Notes under the pieces: generated by a model | The model's database searches: none | Told to the model about the DNA's origin: nothing | What the model saw: only the letters and a program-made list of their open reading frames with translations | Assembly: GCA_039030555.1 (NCBI GenBank) | Contig: JBCCDY010000003.1 | Coordinates: 248,001-312,000 of the forward strand | Source of the DNA: JBCCDY01 sp039030555 | GTDB lineage: Bacteria > Bacteroidota > Bacteroidia > Cytophagales > Cyclobacteriaceae | Direction: 5' to 3' | Length of the DNA: 64,000 bases | Translations under genes and position numbers: made by a program | Part shown: positions 1 to 9,300 of the stretch, in pieces | How positions within the stretch are numbered: the first letter of the stretch is position 1 | Layout: every line of letters begins with the position of its first letter

Positions 1-357
1 TACAGAAGGATGACCTCCTGGCAATACAAAATTCTTTAACTCTGGCAGCTCGCTATCCATATCATCCATCTGCTGTTCAAGCAATTCTATATCTGCTTCG
101 GTTAGGTCAGGTTTTATGATGTTTTTCTTATCAGGGTCACTTGCCAGGGATGAACCCAGTGTGAAAAGCCGGTCTTGAATTTCTTTCAGGAAGCCTTTCC
201 TTTCATTATTTACTTCTTGATCCCTCAATAACCCCACATAAGAATTAAGTTCATCTACTGTTCCGTAAGCTTCTATTCTCGAACTGGATTTTTTAACCCG
301 AGTACCGCCCAGTAGAGCAGTAGTTCCCTGGTCGCCTGTTTTAGTATATATTTTCAT
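1..357 (-). CDS. PduO-type cob(I)alamin adenosyltransferase (3' end beyond window)
   Basis: The enzyme transfers the 5'-deoxyadenosyl group of ATP to reduced cobalamin, giving coenzyme B12. Only the first 119 codons are visible; the gene runs off the left edge. The N-terminus begins MKIYTKTGDQGTT and continues with LLGGTRVKKSS and YGTVDELNSYVG, which are the P-loop-like ATP-binding segment and the helix typical of the PduO/MMAB family. The ATG at 357 lies 12 bases after the stop of the large membrane-TPR gene, so it looks like the last visible member of the plsC-gatC-TPR operon. Its presence implies an adenosylcobalamin-dependent enzyme elsewhere in the genome. The family call rests on the N-terminal half only. 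Confidence 0.9.
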   Translation of the reverse strand, partial: MKIYTKTGDQGTTALLGGTRVKKSSSRIEAYGTVDELNSYVGLLRDQEVNNERKGFLKEIQDRLFTLGSSLASDPDKKNIIKPDLTEADIELLEQQMDDMDSELPELKNFVLPGGHPSV

Positions 358-369
358 CTTGTGTGGATT

Positions 370-3300
370 TTAGAATTCGATATTCTGGTACGATTGCGAT
401 ATAGAATCATATCGTGTTAAAATTGTTTCGTACCTATCGTTATTTACCAATGGATTTAATCGATCCAGTGCAATTTTAGCCGAGGAGTCAAGATTAAGCT
501 GCCCGCAGGTGTAAATATACTTTTCCAATAATACCGGTGAATAAAGATTAATGGAGATGGCATTTAACAGTATTTCATACCCTAGGTAAGGTTCTTCTTT
601 AGCTGAAAAGTAATCGTTTGCCAATATCACCGCTTCTTCAAAGAAAGGTTGTTTTATGCTAATGGATTTAAATTTTGCTGAGAGATCTGAATCGGGATTG
701 TTTAAATGATTTTGCCATAACCTAATCAATTCAATTTTTTTGAAATGCTCTTTAAGAAGGCTATTTTTAAATAAATCATCTAGAGGAAAATCCTCCTCTG
801 AAAAAAGCTCAGAATCATTTATTAAAAGTAAGGCCATTTCAATGGAGAGCTTATCTTTTTGCAAGCTGGATAAGTCATTTTCTGCTCTTAAGTTTTCAAA
901 TAGGGGTAATAGAGCTTTCTGTTCATGGTATGACCATTTCGTTTTTAAACCCAGCAATGCTTCTGCTTCGTAATCGCTTGAATGGAAAGAGTTAAAAAGC
1001 TTTTCTAAGTCTTGAAGATCGTAGCTATTACCCCAAATTCTAGTCCATTGATACTTCTCATTGTCGTCTAGATTTAAGGCATATTCAAGGTTCGGGTTGA
1101 GAAGCGTTCTTTTTAATAATTCCAATCCATCATTGCCAGGCTTTTCTGTTGTAATTAAACTATCAAGAAGAGTTATCGAATTTGTAGTATCCTTTAATTC
1201 TGCTAGTGTATAGGCGAGATTAAATTCACTTTCGAAGCCTCTATTCAAAGCCGATCGAAAGTAGGTTGCTGCTTGAATAAACGCATCATTTTCAAGACAA
1301 ACAAGGCCAAGCAAATTTCTGTAATAAGCAGATTTTCCTCTGTTAGGAGTGTCTGCCAATAAGAGTAACGACTTAATACTCCCTGTCATATTTTCATGCT
1401 GATAATCGTTCAAAGCCGAAGCATAGTTCAGGTAAGGTTCAGACCACTCATTGTATTTTTTCAAAGTGTCTAATGAAGAAGTTAAGCTATCATTTGATTT
1501 TCCTGAGAGGATTAGATTCTGCAAGAACGATAGTTTCCCAAAATTGAAAGTACCCTCCTCAATTTCAAAAAGTAACCTCTCTTGATTCTTCGGATTTAGT
1601 TCCTGATCATCATTAAATAAGGTTTTGGACAGATGATTTCCTACTACATAAAAATCTGTCTCAGGATTTTCAATGTGAGCAGAGGCACTAACTCTTCTTA
1701 AAGCATTTATTCCAATGAGGTTAGCCTGAAAGGTCGGGCTGCCAGGATTATTTTCATAAATTTCATTGAAGTAATAAGTCGAAGAATCCGTTACAGAAGA
1801 CTTTGAATAAGCGAATCCCAGGTTGTTTTTGATCAGTTCACTTTCAGGAAACTTTTCAAGTCCTTCATTCAGAATAAACAGAGCATCGAAAAATTTATCA
1901 TTTCTCAGAAAATGATTCGCTAAGTTGAGGTAGGCATATTCGGATGGATTTTTTTGAAGTGCTTCCCTATAATTTTCGAGAGCTTCCATTCTTGATGAAC
2001 TGTAGAGCATGGTTGCAGCAGCATAATTCGAATGGTGGTTTGTAAAGGCAAAATTTGAAGCCTTTTCATAATAGATCTTAGCCGTAAAATCTTCGGAGAT
2101 ACTTTTGTAAGTATCTGCTATGCCATTATTATATCCAGCGATGGCCTGATAAAGAGGCGTTTGTGAGCTATAATAAAAAAGACCTAAAATACTGATAATA
2201 CTGGCAAACCTGAAAGTGAAAAAAGGCATGTATTTTGGCTTATACAAAACCCTTGAGACTTTAAGATTAGTGGTAATTACACCTGAAAAATTAGCGATGA
2301 TGTAGATTAAAAACATCACTCCGCATCCAAGTTGGCTATAAATAATCGCGTCCTCAAAGGTCTCTTGAAGTGGATCATTTGCCGTTGCGAAAATGTAAGC
2401 CAGGAAAGCAAATGAAAGTATTCCCAAAGTAAGGTAGGTATATGCTCCCAAAGGCCTGAAAGGGAGTATTTCCTCATACAGATCACTTTTCTTCTTATAT
2501 CCCCATACTCCGAATATTGCGCAAATAAAGAGTATCAGGAACTCATCAAAATAGATGATTCCCCAATCTATTTTTCCAGTATTTTTAAAGTAAACCAGGG
2601 CTACATTAACAAGATAGAATAGTGATATCGCTAAAAACTGCACTAAGGTTTTTGCACTTGCTGTGGTAGAGGAATAGGTAACGATGCCTAAAAAAGTAGC
2701 TAGTATTTCGTGGGCAGTTATAAATATGAAAAGCAAGGTGATCACTAAAGGACCTATTAAGCCATAATTAGCTAAAAAGATAAAGGGTTTATCCACAGTG
2801 CTTCCATATAAAACACCCAGGCAAAACACCGTAGTTAAAATGAAGTAAATGATCAGTCTATTTAAGAAAGGAATATTTTTATTAAAGCTATTGAAGTAAT
2901 AGCTACAAGGAACAAATAGAATAAACACAGCGATTAAAGTGTTGCGCTGACCCCAGCCGAAAACGTCTAACTGTTCAAGTTTTAGGAAAACCAGAAATGC
3001 AATAGTTAAGGCTGTCAGGATAAGGTACCAGAAACGATTTAAGAAAGAAATAATGGTTAGAGAGAATGAAAAGCATAAAGCTAGAATAACCAGATAAACA
3101 TGAATAATCCATTCTGGAACGATAAGCTCACCGCCTTCGAAATATTGAAAAACGATATACGCATCTGCTTCCAATGAAAAGCTGAAAAGCCCTTTTTTGA
3201 AAGTAGAGAAGATGTATTCTTTTTCTCTGAGTGACGCTATAAGGTGAGTTGGGATAACCCAGTCAATACCCTTTATATAAGCAATTAGGTATATTAATGA

Positions 3301-3384
3301 ATTTATTGAAAAAAGGAGTATCAGAAAGCCATAGATTCTTTTTTCTGAGGCATTCCAATTTTTCCAAAAGATGAAATCGTTCAT
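370..3384 (-). CDS. Large polytopic membrane protein with C-terminal TPR domain
   Basis: This is a 1,004-residue protein of unknown function. The first about 420 residues hold roughly eleven hydrophobic segments (for example near residues 17-37, 92-113, 116-134 and 148-165), separated by short loops. The remaining about 580 residues are soluble and helical, with TPR-like units such as the one around ALENYREALQKNPSEYAYLNLANHF. The layout resembles Bacteroidota proteins annotated only as tetratricopeptide-repeat membrane proteins. There is no glycosyltransferase, protease or kinase motif that I can recognise. It starts 23 bases after gatC and ends 12 bases before the adenosyltransferase, so it is co-transcribed with housekeeping genes. 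A scaffold or envelope-assembly role is possible but unproven. Confidence 0.8.
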   Translation of the reverse strand: MNDFIFWKNWNASEKRIYGFLILLFSINSLIYLIAYIKGIDWVIPTHLIASLREKEYIFSTFKKGLFSFSLEADAYIVFQYFEGGELIVPEWIIHVYLVILALCFSFSLTIISFLNRFWYLILTALTIAFLVFLKLEQLDVFGWGQRNTLIAVFILFVPCSYYFNSFNKNIPFLNRLIIYFILTTVFCLGVLYGSTVDKPFIFLANYGLIGPLVITLLFIFITAHEILATFLGIVTYSSTTASAKTLVQFLAISLFYLVNVALVYFKNTGKIDWGIIYFDEFLILFICAIFGVWGYKKKSDLYEEILPFRPLGAYTYLTLGILSFAFLAYIFATANDPLQETFEDAIIYSQLGCGVMFLIYIIANFSGVITTNLKVSRVLYKPKYMPFFTFRFASIISILGLFYYSSQTPLYQAIAGYNNGIADTYKSISEDFTAKIYYEKASNFAFTNHHSNYAAATMLYSSSRMEALENYREALQKNPSEYAYLNLANHFLRNDKFFDALFILNEGLEKFPESELIKNNLGFAYSKSSVTDSSTYYFNEIYENNPGSPTFQANLIGINALRRVSASAHIENPETDFYVVGNHLSKTLFNDDQELNPKNQERLLFEIEEGTFNFGKLSFLQNLILSGKSNDSLTSSLDTLKKYNEWSEPYLNYASALNDYQHENMTGSIKSLLLLADTPNRGKSAYYRNLLGLVCLENDAFIQAATYFRSALNRGFESEFNLAYTLAELKDTTNSITLLDSLITTEKPGNDGLELLKRTLLNPNLEYALNLDDNEKYQWTRIWGNSYDLQDLEKLFNSFHSSDYEAEALLGLKTKWSYHEQKALLPLFENLRAENDLSSLQKDKLSIEMALLLINDSELFSEEDFPLDDLFKNSLLKEHFKKIELIRLWQNHLNNPDSDLSAKFKSISIKQPFFEEAVILANDYFSAKEEPYLGYEILLNAISINLYSPVLLEKYIYTCGQLNLDSSAKIALDRLNPLVNNDRYETILTRYDSISQSYQNIEF

Positions 3385-3407
3385 TAATTAAATGTGCGAG
3401 AATTAGT

Positions 3408-3695
3408 TTACTCTAAAACTTTAGGTACCCGGAAGTAATTGGAATCTTTTTGCGGTGCGTTTTTAAGTCCTTCTTCATGTGATAAAGCGTTTTTAGCAAT
3501 ATCTTCTCTTAATGCATTCATTTCATGCGACATATTCGTCAGTGGTTTTACACCTTCAGTATCTACTTCATTGAGCTTTTCAACCCAATCCAACATTTCC
3601 GAGAGTGCGGAGAGCATTTCTTTTTCTGAACTTTCATCGAAGTCCAAACGAGCCAAATGAGCTATTTTATGTAGTGTTTCTTTATCTACTTTCAT
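3408..3695 (-). CDS. gatC: Asp-tRNA(Asn)/Glu-tRNA(Gln) amidotransferase subunit C
   Basis: GatC is the small subunit of the GatCAB transamidase, which converts misacylated Glu-tRNA(Gln) and Asp-tRNA(Asn) to the correct amide forms in the cytoplasm. The 95-residue length is typical, and the sequence has the family hallmarks: a start of MKVDKETLHKIAHLARLDF, a central helix with MLDWVEKLNEVDTEGV, the PLTNMSHEMNALREDI segment and the terminal FRVPKVLE. It begins 3 bases after the plsC stop and so is translationally coupled to it. The gatA and gatB genes are not in this window. The function is secure from the sequence. Confidence 0.96.
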   Translation of the reverse strand: MKVDKETLHKIAHLARLDFDESSEKEMLSALSEMLDWVEKLNEVDTEGVKPLTNMSHEMNALREDIAKNALSHEEGLKNAPQKDSNYFRVPKVLE

Positions 3696-3698
3696 TGT

Positions 3699-4418
3699 CT
3701 ATTTAAAAGTTGAATGCAACTCATTTTCAATGATACTCCTTACTTCTTGCCTTAGAGTTTCTTCATTTCCTTCATGCTGATCCGGAAAGACAGGTTCGTG
3801 AAATATGATGGATGCTTTTCCATTTTTCATCAAGAATCGGTTATCATCGGGCAAAAGTATCCAATTATACGGAATAGTTACAGGTATGATTGGTATTTGT
3901 AGTTCAATAGCCATTTTAAACGCGCCTGATTTGAAGGGTGCCATATGAGGAGGGTTTTTGGTCATAATACCACCTTCGGGAAATACGACCAAACTCAAAC
4001 CTTCTAAAAGAGCCTGCTTTCCCTTTTCAAAAGATCGATGCCTGTCGCGTAAGTTATTTCGATCAACAGCTATATGTAATTTCTTAAACATATATCCGAA
4101 TAGGGGCACTTTTGAAACAGAGTTTTTCCCAATGAATTTAAAAGGTTTTGGGATTAGACCCATAGAGGGAATATCGAGGTAAGAAAAGTGGTTTGGACAA
4201 AAAATATACTGCTTACCCTTCTCCAGGTGCTCTCTTCCTATAAGCCTATATCTCATCAAAATGAATGTGAAAAAGATATTAGCCCAAAACTGATTTAGGC
4301 TTAAAGCCCAAGGATGCCATTCCTTTCTTAAAGAGAAGATAACGAACAGCGGGAATAATGGAAGAAAGATCAGTAAGAATAAAGTTAAAGCGTAAATGGA
4401 ATATGCCCTCTTGAACAC
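3699..4418 (-). CDS. plsC: 1-acyl-sn-glycerol-3-phosphate acyltransferase
   Basis: This membrane-associated enzyme adds the second acyl chain to lysophosphatidic acid, giving phosphatidic acid for phospholipid synthesis. The 239-residue protein has an N-terminal hydrophobic region (about residues 8-30), the catalytic HX4D box as H77-FSYL-D82, and the substrate-binding FPEGG at 146-150, followed by a region in which KSGAFKMA can be read. Spacing and length fit the PlsC family. The start codon is GTG at 4418; no ATG is available nearby in frame. It is the first gene of the run plsC, gatC, membrane-TPR, adenosyltransferase, all on the minus strand with gaps of 3-23 bases. Other acyltransferases of the LPLAT superfamily, such as an ornithine-lipid acyltransferase, cannot be excluded. 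Confidence 0.88.
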   Translation of the reverse strand: MFKRAYSIYALTLFLLIFLPLFPLFVIFSLRKEWHPWALSLNQFWANIFFTFILMRYRLIGREHLEKGKQYIFCPNHFSYLDIPSMGLIPKPFKFIGKNSVSKVPLFGYMFKKLHIAVDRNNLRDRHRSFEKGKQALLEGLSLVVFPEGGIMTKNPPHMAPFKSGAFKMAIELQIPIIPVTIPYNWILLPDDNRFLMKNGKASIIFHEPVFPDQHEGNEETLRQEVRSIIENELHSTFK

Positions 4419-4474
4419 GTGCTTGGAAATCAGATGTTTCGAATATCAATTTATCTAAATATTAATTCCATACC

Positions 4475-4515
4475 ACACAAAAAAGCCCCGCTTCGAAATA
4501 CCGAAGTGGGGCTTT
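4475..4515 (-). terminator. Rho-independent terminator of ahcY
   Basis: A 14-bp stem, AAAGCCCCGCTTCG paired with CGAAGTGGGGCTTT (one G-T pair, 6-base loop), is followed on the minus strand by a run of six T. It lies 23 bases after the ahcY stop and separates ahcY from plsC. The A tract on the other side gives only weak termination potential for the plus strand. Confidence 0.9.
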
Positions 4516-4537
4516 GTATGATTTTCAAAGTTAACTC

Positions 4538-5869
4538 TTAGTATCTGTAATACTCGGGCTTGAATGGGCCTTTAGGAGTAACTCCAATATATTCTGCCTG
4601 ATCAGATGAAAGCTCATCTAATTCAACACCAATTTTGGCTAAATGTAGTCTTGCTACTTTTTCATCCAGGTGTTTTGGAAGCGTATATACTTTGTTTTCG
4701 TATTTATCTGTATTTGACCAAAGCTCCAATTGGGCCAAAGTCTGGTTAGTGAATGAATTCGACATTACGAAAGAAGGGTGTCCGGTTGCACATCCTAGAT
4801 TCACTAATCTACCTTCAGCTAGAAGAATGATATCATGATCATCTATCGTATACTTATCGACCTGAGGCTTCACCTCAACTTTAGTGTTACCAAAGTTTTC
4901 GTTTAACCAAGCAACATCAATCTCATTATCGAAATGGCCGATGTTACTTACGATAACCTTATCTTTCATAGACTTAAAGTGCTCGCCAGTCAGAATATCT
5001 TTATTACCAGTTGCTGTAACAACGATGTCAGCTTCTTTTACCGCATCCATCATCTTTTTAACTTCGAATCCATCCATAGCGGCCTGAAGTGCACAAATCG
5101 GATCTATTTCAGTAACGATTACCCTTGCACCAGCACCAGCTAGTGAAGCTGCAGAACCTTTTCCTACATCTCCATAACCAGCTACCACAGCAACCTTTCC
5201 AGCGATCATCACATCGGTAGCCCTTCTAATGGCATCTACACATGATTCTTTACAACCATATTTGTTATCAAATTTAGATTTCGTTACTGAGTCATTAACG
5301 TTAATTGCAGGAAGAGGAAGTGTTCCATTTTTCTCTCTTTCAATTAATCTATGAACCCCTGTAGTCGTTTCTTCAGAAAGTCCTTTAATGCCCTGAACTA
5401 ACTCAGGATATTTATCCAATACCATATTAGTCAAATCCCCACCATCATCCAGGATCATGTTCAATGGCTTATTATCTTCAAATGCAAACAGTGTTTGCTC
5501 GATACACCAATCAAACTCCTGATCATTCATTCCTTTCCATGCAAAAACAGGAATATCTGCCTTTGCGATAGCGGCTGCAGCATGATCCTGAGTAGAAAAT
5601 ATATTACATGATGACCAGGAAACTTCTGCTCCTAATTCAACTAAGGTTTCTATTAAAACAGCAGTCTGAATGGTCATGTGTAAACAACCCGCTATTCTTG
5701 CTCCTTTTAATGGTTGGTGCTCTCCGAATTCTTCTCTTAAAGCGATAAGGCCTGGCATCTCTGCTTCCGCCAACTCTATTTCAGTTCTTCCCCAACCGGC
5801 CAAAGAAATATCCTTAACCTTGTATTGTACTTCTGATTCTATCATTTGCTCAATTATTTTCTGATTCAT
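4538..5869 (-). CDS. ahcY: Adenosylhomocysteinase
   Basis: S-adenosylhomocysteine hydrolase reversibly splits SAH to adenosine and homocysteine, keeping methylation reactions running; it is a cytosolic NAD-dependent tetramer. The 443-residue protein shows the substrate-binding stretch INVNDSVTKSKFDNKYG at 189-205, the NAD-binding GYGDVGKG at 231-238, the CLHMT motif near 62 and the conserved C-terminus ending KPEYYRY. Every hallmark is intact and the length is normal for the family. The ATG at 5869 is followed by the family's usual short N-terminus. The gene appears monocistronic: birA ends 63 bases upstream and a strong hairpin terminator follows its stop. Confidence 0.98.
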   Translation of the reverse strand: MNQKIIEQMIESEVQYKVKDISLAGWGRTEIELAEAEMPGLIALREEFGEHQPLKGARIAGCLHMTIQTAVLIETLVELGAEVSWSSCNIFSTQDHAAAAIAKADIPVFAWKGMNDQEFDWCIEQTLFAFEDNKPLNMILDDGGDLTNMVLDKYPELVQGIKGLSEETTTGVHRLIEREKNGTLPLPAINVNDSVTKSKFDNKYGCKESCVDAIRRATDVMIAGKVAVVAGYGDVGKGSAASLAGAGARVIVTEIDPICALQAAMDGFEVKKMMDAVKEADIVVTATGNKDILTGEHFKSMKDKVIVSNIGHFDNEIDVAWLNENFGNTKVEVKPQVDKYTIDDHDIILLAEGRLVNLGCATGHPSFVMSNSFTNQTLAQLELWSNTDKYENKVYTLPKHLDEKVARLHLAKIGVELDELSSDQAEYIGVTPKGPFKPEYYRY

Positions 5870-5932
5870 AAAAGTACTTAACCTTAATGCAATTTCAAAT
5901 GTTCAAGCAAGGATGAAATATTACTGAACAAC

Positions 5933-6685
5933 TCATTTAGCAAATTCTACTTCCTTAAAATTGAAAAACATAAGTTCGGCATTGCTTTCTATCATTAATT
6001 GCCCTGATTGATTGATTCCCTTGATAACACCTTCAAACACAGAGCTGGATTTAAACTGATGTGGCTCATTCATCCACATCAATTTTTCATGATAACTTTT
6101 CAATAGGGCATTAAACTCCCCTTCTATCAATAAGCTGTAGTAATATTCAAGATCAAGTAATAGCTGTTCAAACGATAAAATAAGGTCAATATCCCGACCT
6201 ATTATCCTGGATAAGGAAGTAGCACTTTCATTATTGAAATTCTTTTGATTTATGTTGAGACCTACACCAACAATACAGTGCTGAAATTCATTTCCCTTGA
6301 TGCTATTTTCGATGAGTATCCCGGCAATTTTTTTACCCTTGTAATAAATATCATTTGGCCATTTTACTTCAAACCCATCTTTATATCTACTTAAAAATTT
6401 AACCAGCCCCATAGAGATAATGATGTTTAAATAAAAGTGGGAGTCCAGATTTAAAAAAGATGGTCTTAAAAATATGGAGAAAGTATAGTTTTTATATGGT
6501 TCGGACTCCCATTGATTACCTCTTTGGCCTCTACCCGAATGTTGATGGTCGGTTATGAAAATAGCACCTTCGTTAACAGGCTTTTTTTGAACTATTTCTG
6601 CCGCTCTTGTATTAGTTGAATGACAACTTGGCAGATAAATCACTGGATTTCCCAACAGAACCGTTTTGGTAGGGTTTTTATACAA
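5933..6685 (-). CDS. birA: Biotin-[acetyl-CoA-carboxylase] ligase
   Basis: The enzyme activates biotin with ATP and attaches it to the carboxyl carrier protein of acetyl-CoA carboxylase and related enzymes. The 250-residue protein lacks the N-terminal DNA-binding domain of E. coli BirA, so it is a ligase only and not a repressor. Diagnostic motifs are STNTRAAE near 23-30, the biotinyl-AMP loop GRGQRG at 51-56 and KWPNDI at 108-113 followed by KKIAGILIE. The start is a TTG at 6685: an in-frame stop lies two codons upstream and no ATG exists before residue 92. It diverges from rsfS, with about 60 bases between the two starts. The birA-rsfS-ftsH neighbourhood is common in Bacteroidota. Confidence 0.94.
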   Translation of the reverse strand: MYKNPTKTVLLGNPVIYLPSCHSTNTRAAEIVQKKPVNEGAIFITDHQHSGRGQRGNQWESEPYKNYTFSIFLRPSFLNLDSHFYLNIIISMGLVKFLSRYKDGFEVKWPNDIYYKGKKIAGILIENSIKGNEFQHCIVGVGLNINQKNFNNESATSLSRIIGRDIDLILSFEQLLLDLEYYYSLLIEGEFNALLKSYHEKLMWMNEPHQFKSSSVFEGVIKGINQSGQLMIESNAELMFFNFKEVEFAK

Positions 6686-6744
6686 ATTCTAGTAGTTTTA
6701 CTTCGTCCGAATAATAGTGAATAAAAAAGTACAGAAAGCATTTG

Positions 6745-7125
6745 ATGAGCGAGAAAGTTGAAGTCAGTTCAGAGGAACTGTCATTGTTGGTAGCAAAGGG
6801 AATGTTGGAAAAGAAAGCAGAAGATGTTGTCATTGTAGATCTTAGAAAAATAGGAACCGCAGTTGCCGATTTTTTTGTGATTTGTTCAGGTAATTCAGAT
6901 ACGCATGTTGATTCGATATCTGAATCCGTAGATAAGTTCACTTTTCAAAATACGAGTACTAATCCCTGGCATTCGGAAGGAAAAAGTAATAATGAATGGG
7001 TTCTACTGGATTATGTAGATGTTGTTGCCCATATTTTTAAAAAGGAAAAAAGAGACTTTTATGGATTAGAGTCCCTTTGGGGAGATGCAAAAATCCATTC
7101 ATTAGAAGGGGAGGGAACAAAGTAA
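6745..7125 (+). CDS. rsfS: Ribosome silencing factor RsfS
   Basis: RsfS (YbeB/Iojap family) binds ribosomal protein L14 and blocks joining of ribosomal subunits, lowering translation when nutrients run out. The 126-residue protein has the family core: VVIVDLRKIGTAVADFFVICSG near 30-51, then HVDSISESV, and the conserved WVLLDYVDVVAHIF segment. I chose the ATG at 6745 rather than the TTG one codon earlier. It lies 50 bases upstream of ftsH and is probably co-transcribed with it. Confidence 0.95.
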   Translation: MSEKVEVSSEELSLLVAKGMLEKKAEDVVIVDLRKIGTAVADFFVICSGNSDTHVDSISESVDKFTFQNTSTNPWHSEGKSNNEWVLLDYVDVVAHIFKKEKRDFYGLESLWGDAKIHSLEGEGTK

Positions 7126-7175
7126 GTCTCGATCCGTTTTGTAACAATTGTAATTAATCACACCTCGTATTTATA

Positions 7176-9230
7176 ATGAGTGATACCCAAAGAAAGAAAA
7201 AGAATTTAATACCCAAGGGTCAACCTAAGCCAAATTATCAAATATGGCTGATTGTAACCTTGATTGCTGTGGTCATAGGAATTACAGTATTCAATAAAAA
7301 CTCAAGCAGTATAGAAATAGATGAACGACGATTCGAGCGTATGCTCATGAGTCATGATATTAAAGAGTTCATTATTGTAAATAATCAGGAATACGTTGAG
7401 GTAACCTTGAAAGCAAAGGCCCTTGACAATAGTAAATATAAACTAGAGCTAGAATCGAGAAATCCTTTCGGAACCACGAGTGGCCCACACTATCACTTCA
7501 AGATCACATCTGGTGATAGCTTTGTCGAGCGATACAAAGATATGGAAGAAAGCCTTCCTGAAGACCAAAGGCCTATTTATAGAGTTGAAGATCGAACGAA
7601 TCCTGGCGAAATTTTCTGGAATTGGGGCTTTTTATTCCTGATACTATTCGGCTTCTGGTTTTTAATGAGAAGAATGACCGGACAAGGTGGGCCGGGAGGT
7701 CAGATTTTCAATATTGGGAAATCAAAAGCTGCATTATTTGATGCCGAGAATAAGGTAAAAATTACATTTAAGGATGTTGCCGGACTTGATGAAGCCAAAG
7801 AAGAAGTTCAGGAGATTGTAGAGTTTTTGAAGAATCCTTCAAAATTCACAAAACTAGGTGGAAAGATACCGAAAGGAGCTCTTCTTGTGGGCCCTCCAGG
7901 TACAGGTAAAACTTTATTAGCGAAAGCAGTGGCTGGAGAAGCTGGAGTTCCGTTCTTCTCGCTATCAGGATCTGATTTCGTCGAAATGTTTGTTGGAGTT
8001 GGTGCTGCAAGAGTACGCGACCTTTTCAAGCAGGCTAAAGAAAAAGCACCATGTATTATTTTCATTGATGAGATTGATGCGATAGGTCGTTCCAGAGGTC
8101 GAGGGCAAATGCCAGGTGCAAATGACGAACGAGAAAATACACTCAACTCATTATTAGTTGAGATGGATGGTTTCGCCACAGATTCAGGAGTTATTATACT
8201 CGCAGCCACTAACAGACCAGACGTTTTAGATAATGCATTGTTAAGACCGGGTCGTTTCGATAGGCAGGTAAGTATAGATAAACCGGACCTCGTAGGCCGT
8301 GAAGCCATTTTTAAGGTTCATTTGAAGCCTATAAAACTGGATAAGGGTATTAACCCGAAAAAATTAGCTGCCCAGACGCCTGGATTCGCCGGAGCCGAGA
8401 TTGCAAACGTCTGTAATGAAGCTGCTCTTATCGCAGCCAGAAGGAATAAATCTGAAGTTCATATGGTCGATTTCCACGATGCGATAGACCGTGTAATTGG
8501 AGGATTGGAGAAAAAGAACAAGATCATATCTCCTGAAGAGAAAAAGATTGTCGCTTATCATGAAGCTGGCCATGCAGTAGCTGGATGGTTTCTGGAACAT
8601 GCCGATCCTTTGGTGAAAGTGAGCATTGTTCCACGAGGTGTTGCGGCATTAGGTTACGCTCAGTATTTGCCAAAAGAGCAATTCTTGTATCAAACAGAAC
8701 AGCTTTTTGATGAAATGTGTATGACTATGGGAGGTCGTGCTGCGGAAGAGATCATATTTAAGAAAATATCGACAGGAGCATTGAGTGATTTAGAGCGGGT
8801 TACCAAAATGGCTTACAGCATAGTCTCTATTTATGGTATGAACGATAAAATTGGTAACGTCTCATTCTATGACCCAAAGCAATCAGATTATAACTTCACA
8901 AAACCTTATTCTGAATCAACAGCGGAGACTATAGATGGAGAGGTTAGGAAACTTATCGAACAGGCTTATGAGACAACCAAATCTCTTTTAAAAGATAAGC
9001 TTAACGAACTTGAAATAGTAGCAAAAGAACTTCTTGAAAAAGAGATCATCTTTCAGAGTGATTTGGAAAAGCTAATTGGTAAGAGGCCTTTTGAAAAAGA
9101 GACTACATACCAGGCATTCACCAATAATAACGGCGAAAATGGCACAGCTGAAGAAGAGGAGGATGAAGATTCAAAGAAAGAAGATTCTGAACCGAAACTA
9201 GAAGAATCGTCAACTACTGAAAAGGAATAA
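7176..9230 (+). CDS. ftsH: ATP-dependent zinc metalloprotease FtsH
   Basis: FtsH is a membrane-anchored hexameric AAA protease that degrades misfolded membrane proteins and short-lived regulators. Of its 684 residues, two transmembrane segments lie near 23-39 and 148-165 and flank a periplasmic domain. The AAA module has Walker A GPPGTGKT at 239-246, Walker B IIFIDEID at 294-301 and the second region of homology at 344-363 ending in RPGRFDR. The protease zinc site HEAGH is at 462-466. The C-terminus carries an acidic, low-complexity tail (EEEEDEDSKKEDSE) beyond the normal domain end. It follows rsfS and is closed by a hairpin terminator at 9257-9285. Confidence 0.98.
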   Translation: MSDTQRKKKNLIPKGQPKPNYQIWLIVTLIAVVIGITVFNKNSSSIEIDERRFERMLMSHDIKEFIIVNNQEYVEVTLKAKALDNSKYKLELESRNPFGTTSGPHYHFKITSGDSFVERYKDMEESLPEDQRPIYRVEDRTNPGEIFWNWGFLFLILFGFWFLMRRMTGQGGPGGQIFNIGKSKAALFDAENKVKITFKDVAGLDEAKEEVQEIVEFLKNPSKFTKLGGKIPKGALLVGPPGTGKTLLAKAVAGEAGVPFFSLSGSDFVEMFVGVGAARVRDLFKQAKEKAPCIIFIDEIDAIGRSRGRGQMPGANDERENTLNSLLVEMDGFATDSGVIILAATNRPDVLDNALLRPGRFDRQVSIDKPDLVGREAIFKVHLKPIKLDKGINPKKLAAQTPGFAGAEIANVCNEAALIAARRNKSEVHMVDFHDAIDRVIGGLEKKNKIISPEEKKIVAYHEAGHAVAGWFLEHADPLVKVSIVPRGVAALGYAQYLPKEQFLYQTEQLFDEMCMTMGGRAAEEIIFKKISTGALSDLERVTKMAYSIVSIYGMNDKIGNVSFYDPKQSDYNFTKPYSESTAETIDGEVRKLIEQAYETTKSLLKDKLNELEIVAKELLEKEIIFQSDLEKLIGKRPFEKETTYQAFTNNNGENGTAEEEEDEDSKKEDSEPKLEESSTTEKE

Positions 9231-9256
9231 ATACAATTGAAGAACTAATTAGTATT

Positions 9257-9285
9257 AAAAGAGGCTTTATGGGCCTCTTTTTTTT
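9257..9285 (+). terminator. Rho-independent terminator of ftsH
   Basis: The arms AAAAGAGGC and GCCTCTTTT close a 7-base loop (TTTATGG), and the T run continues on the plus strand. It sits 26 bases after the ftsH stop and 16 bases before the next start, so the WG-repeat gene is probably a separate transcription unit. Confidence 0.88.
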
Positions 9286-9300
9286 GCCTTAATTTTATAA

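Noticed and set aside
7808..8308. 166-codon antisense frame inside ftsH
   Set aside because: Shadow of the strongly conserved AAA domain; no start signal or independent features.
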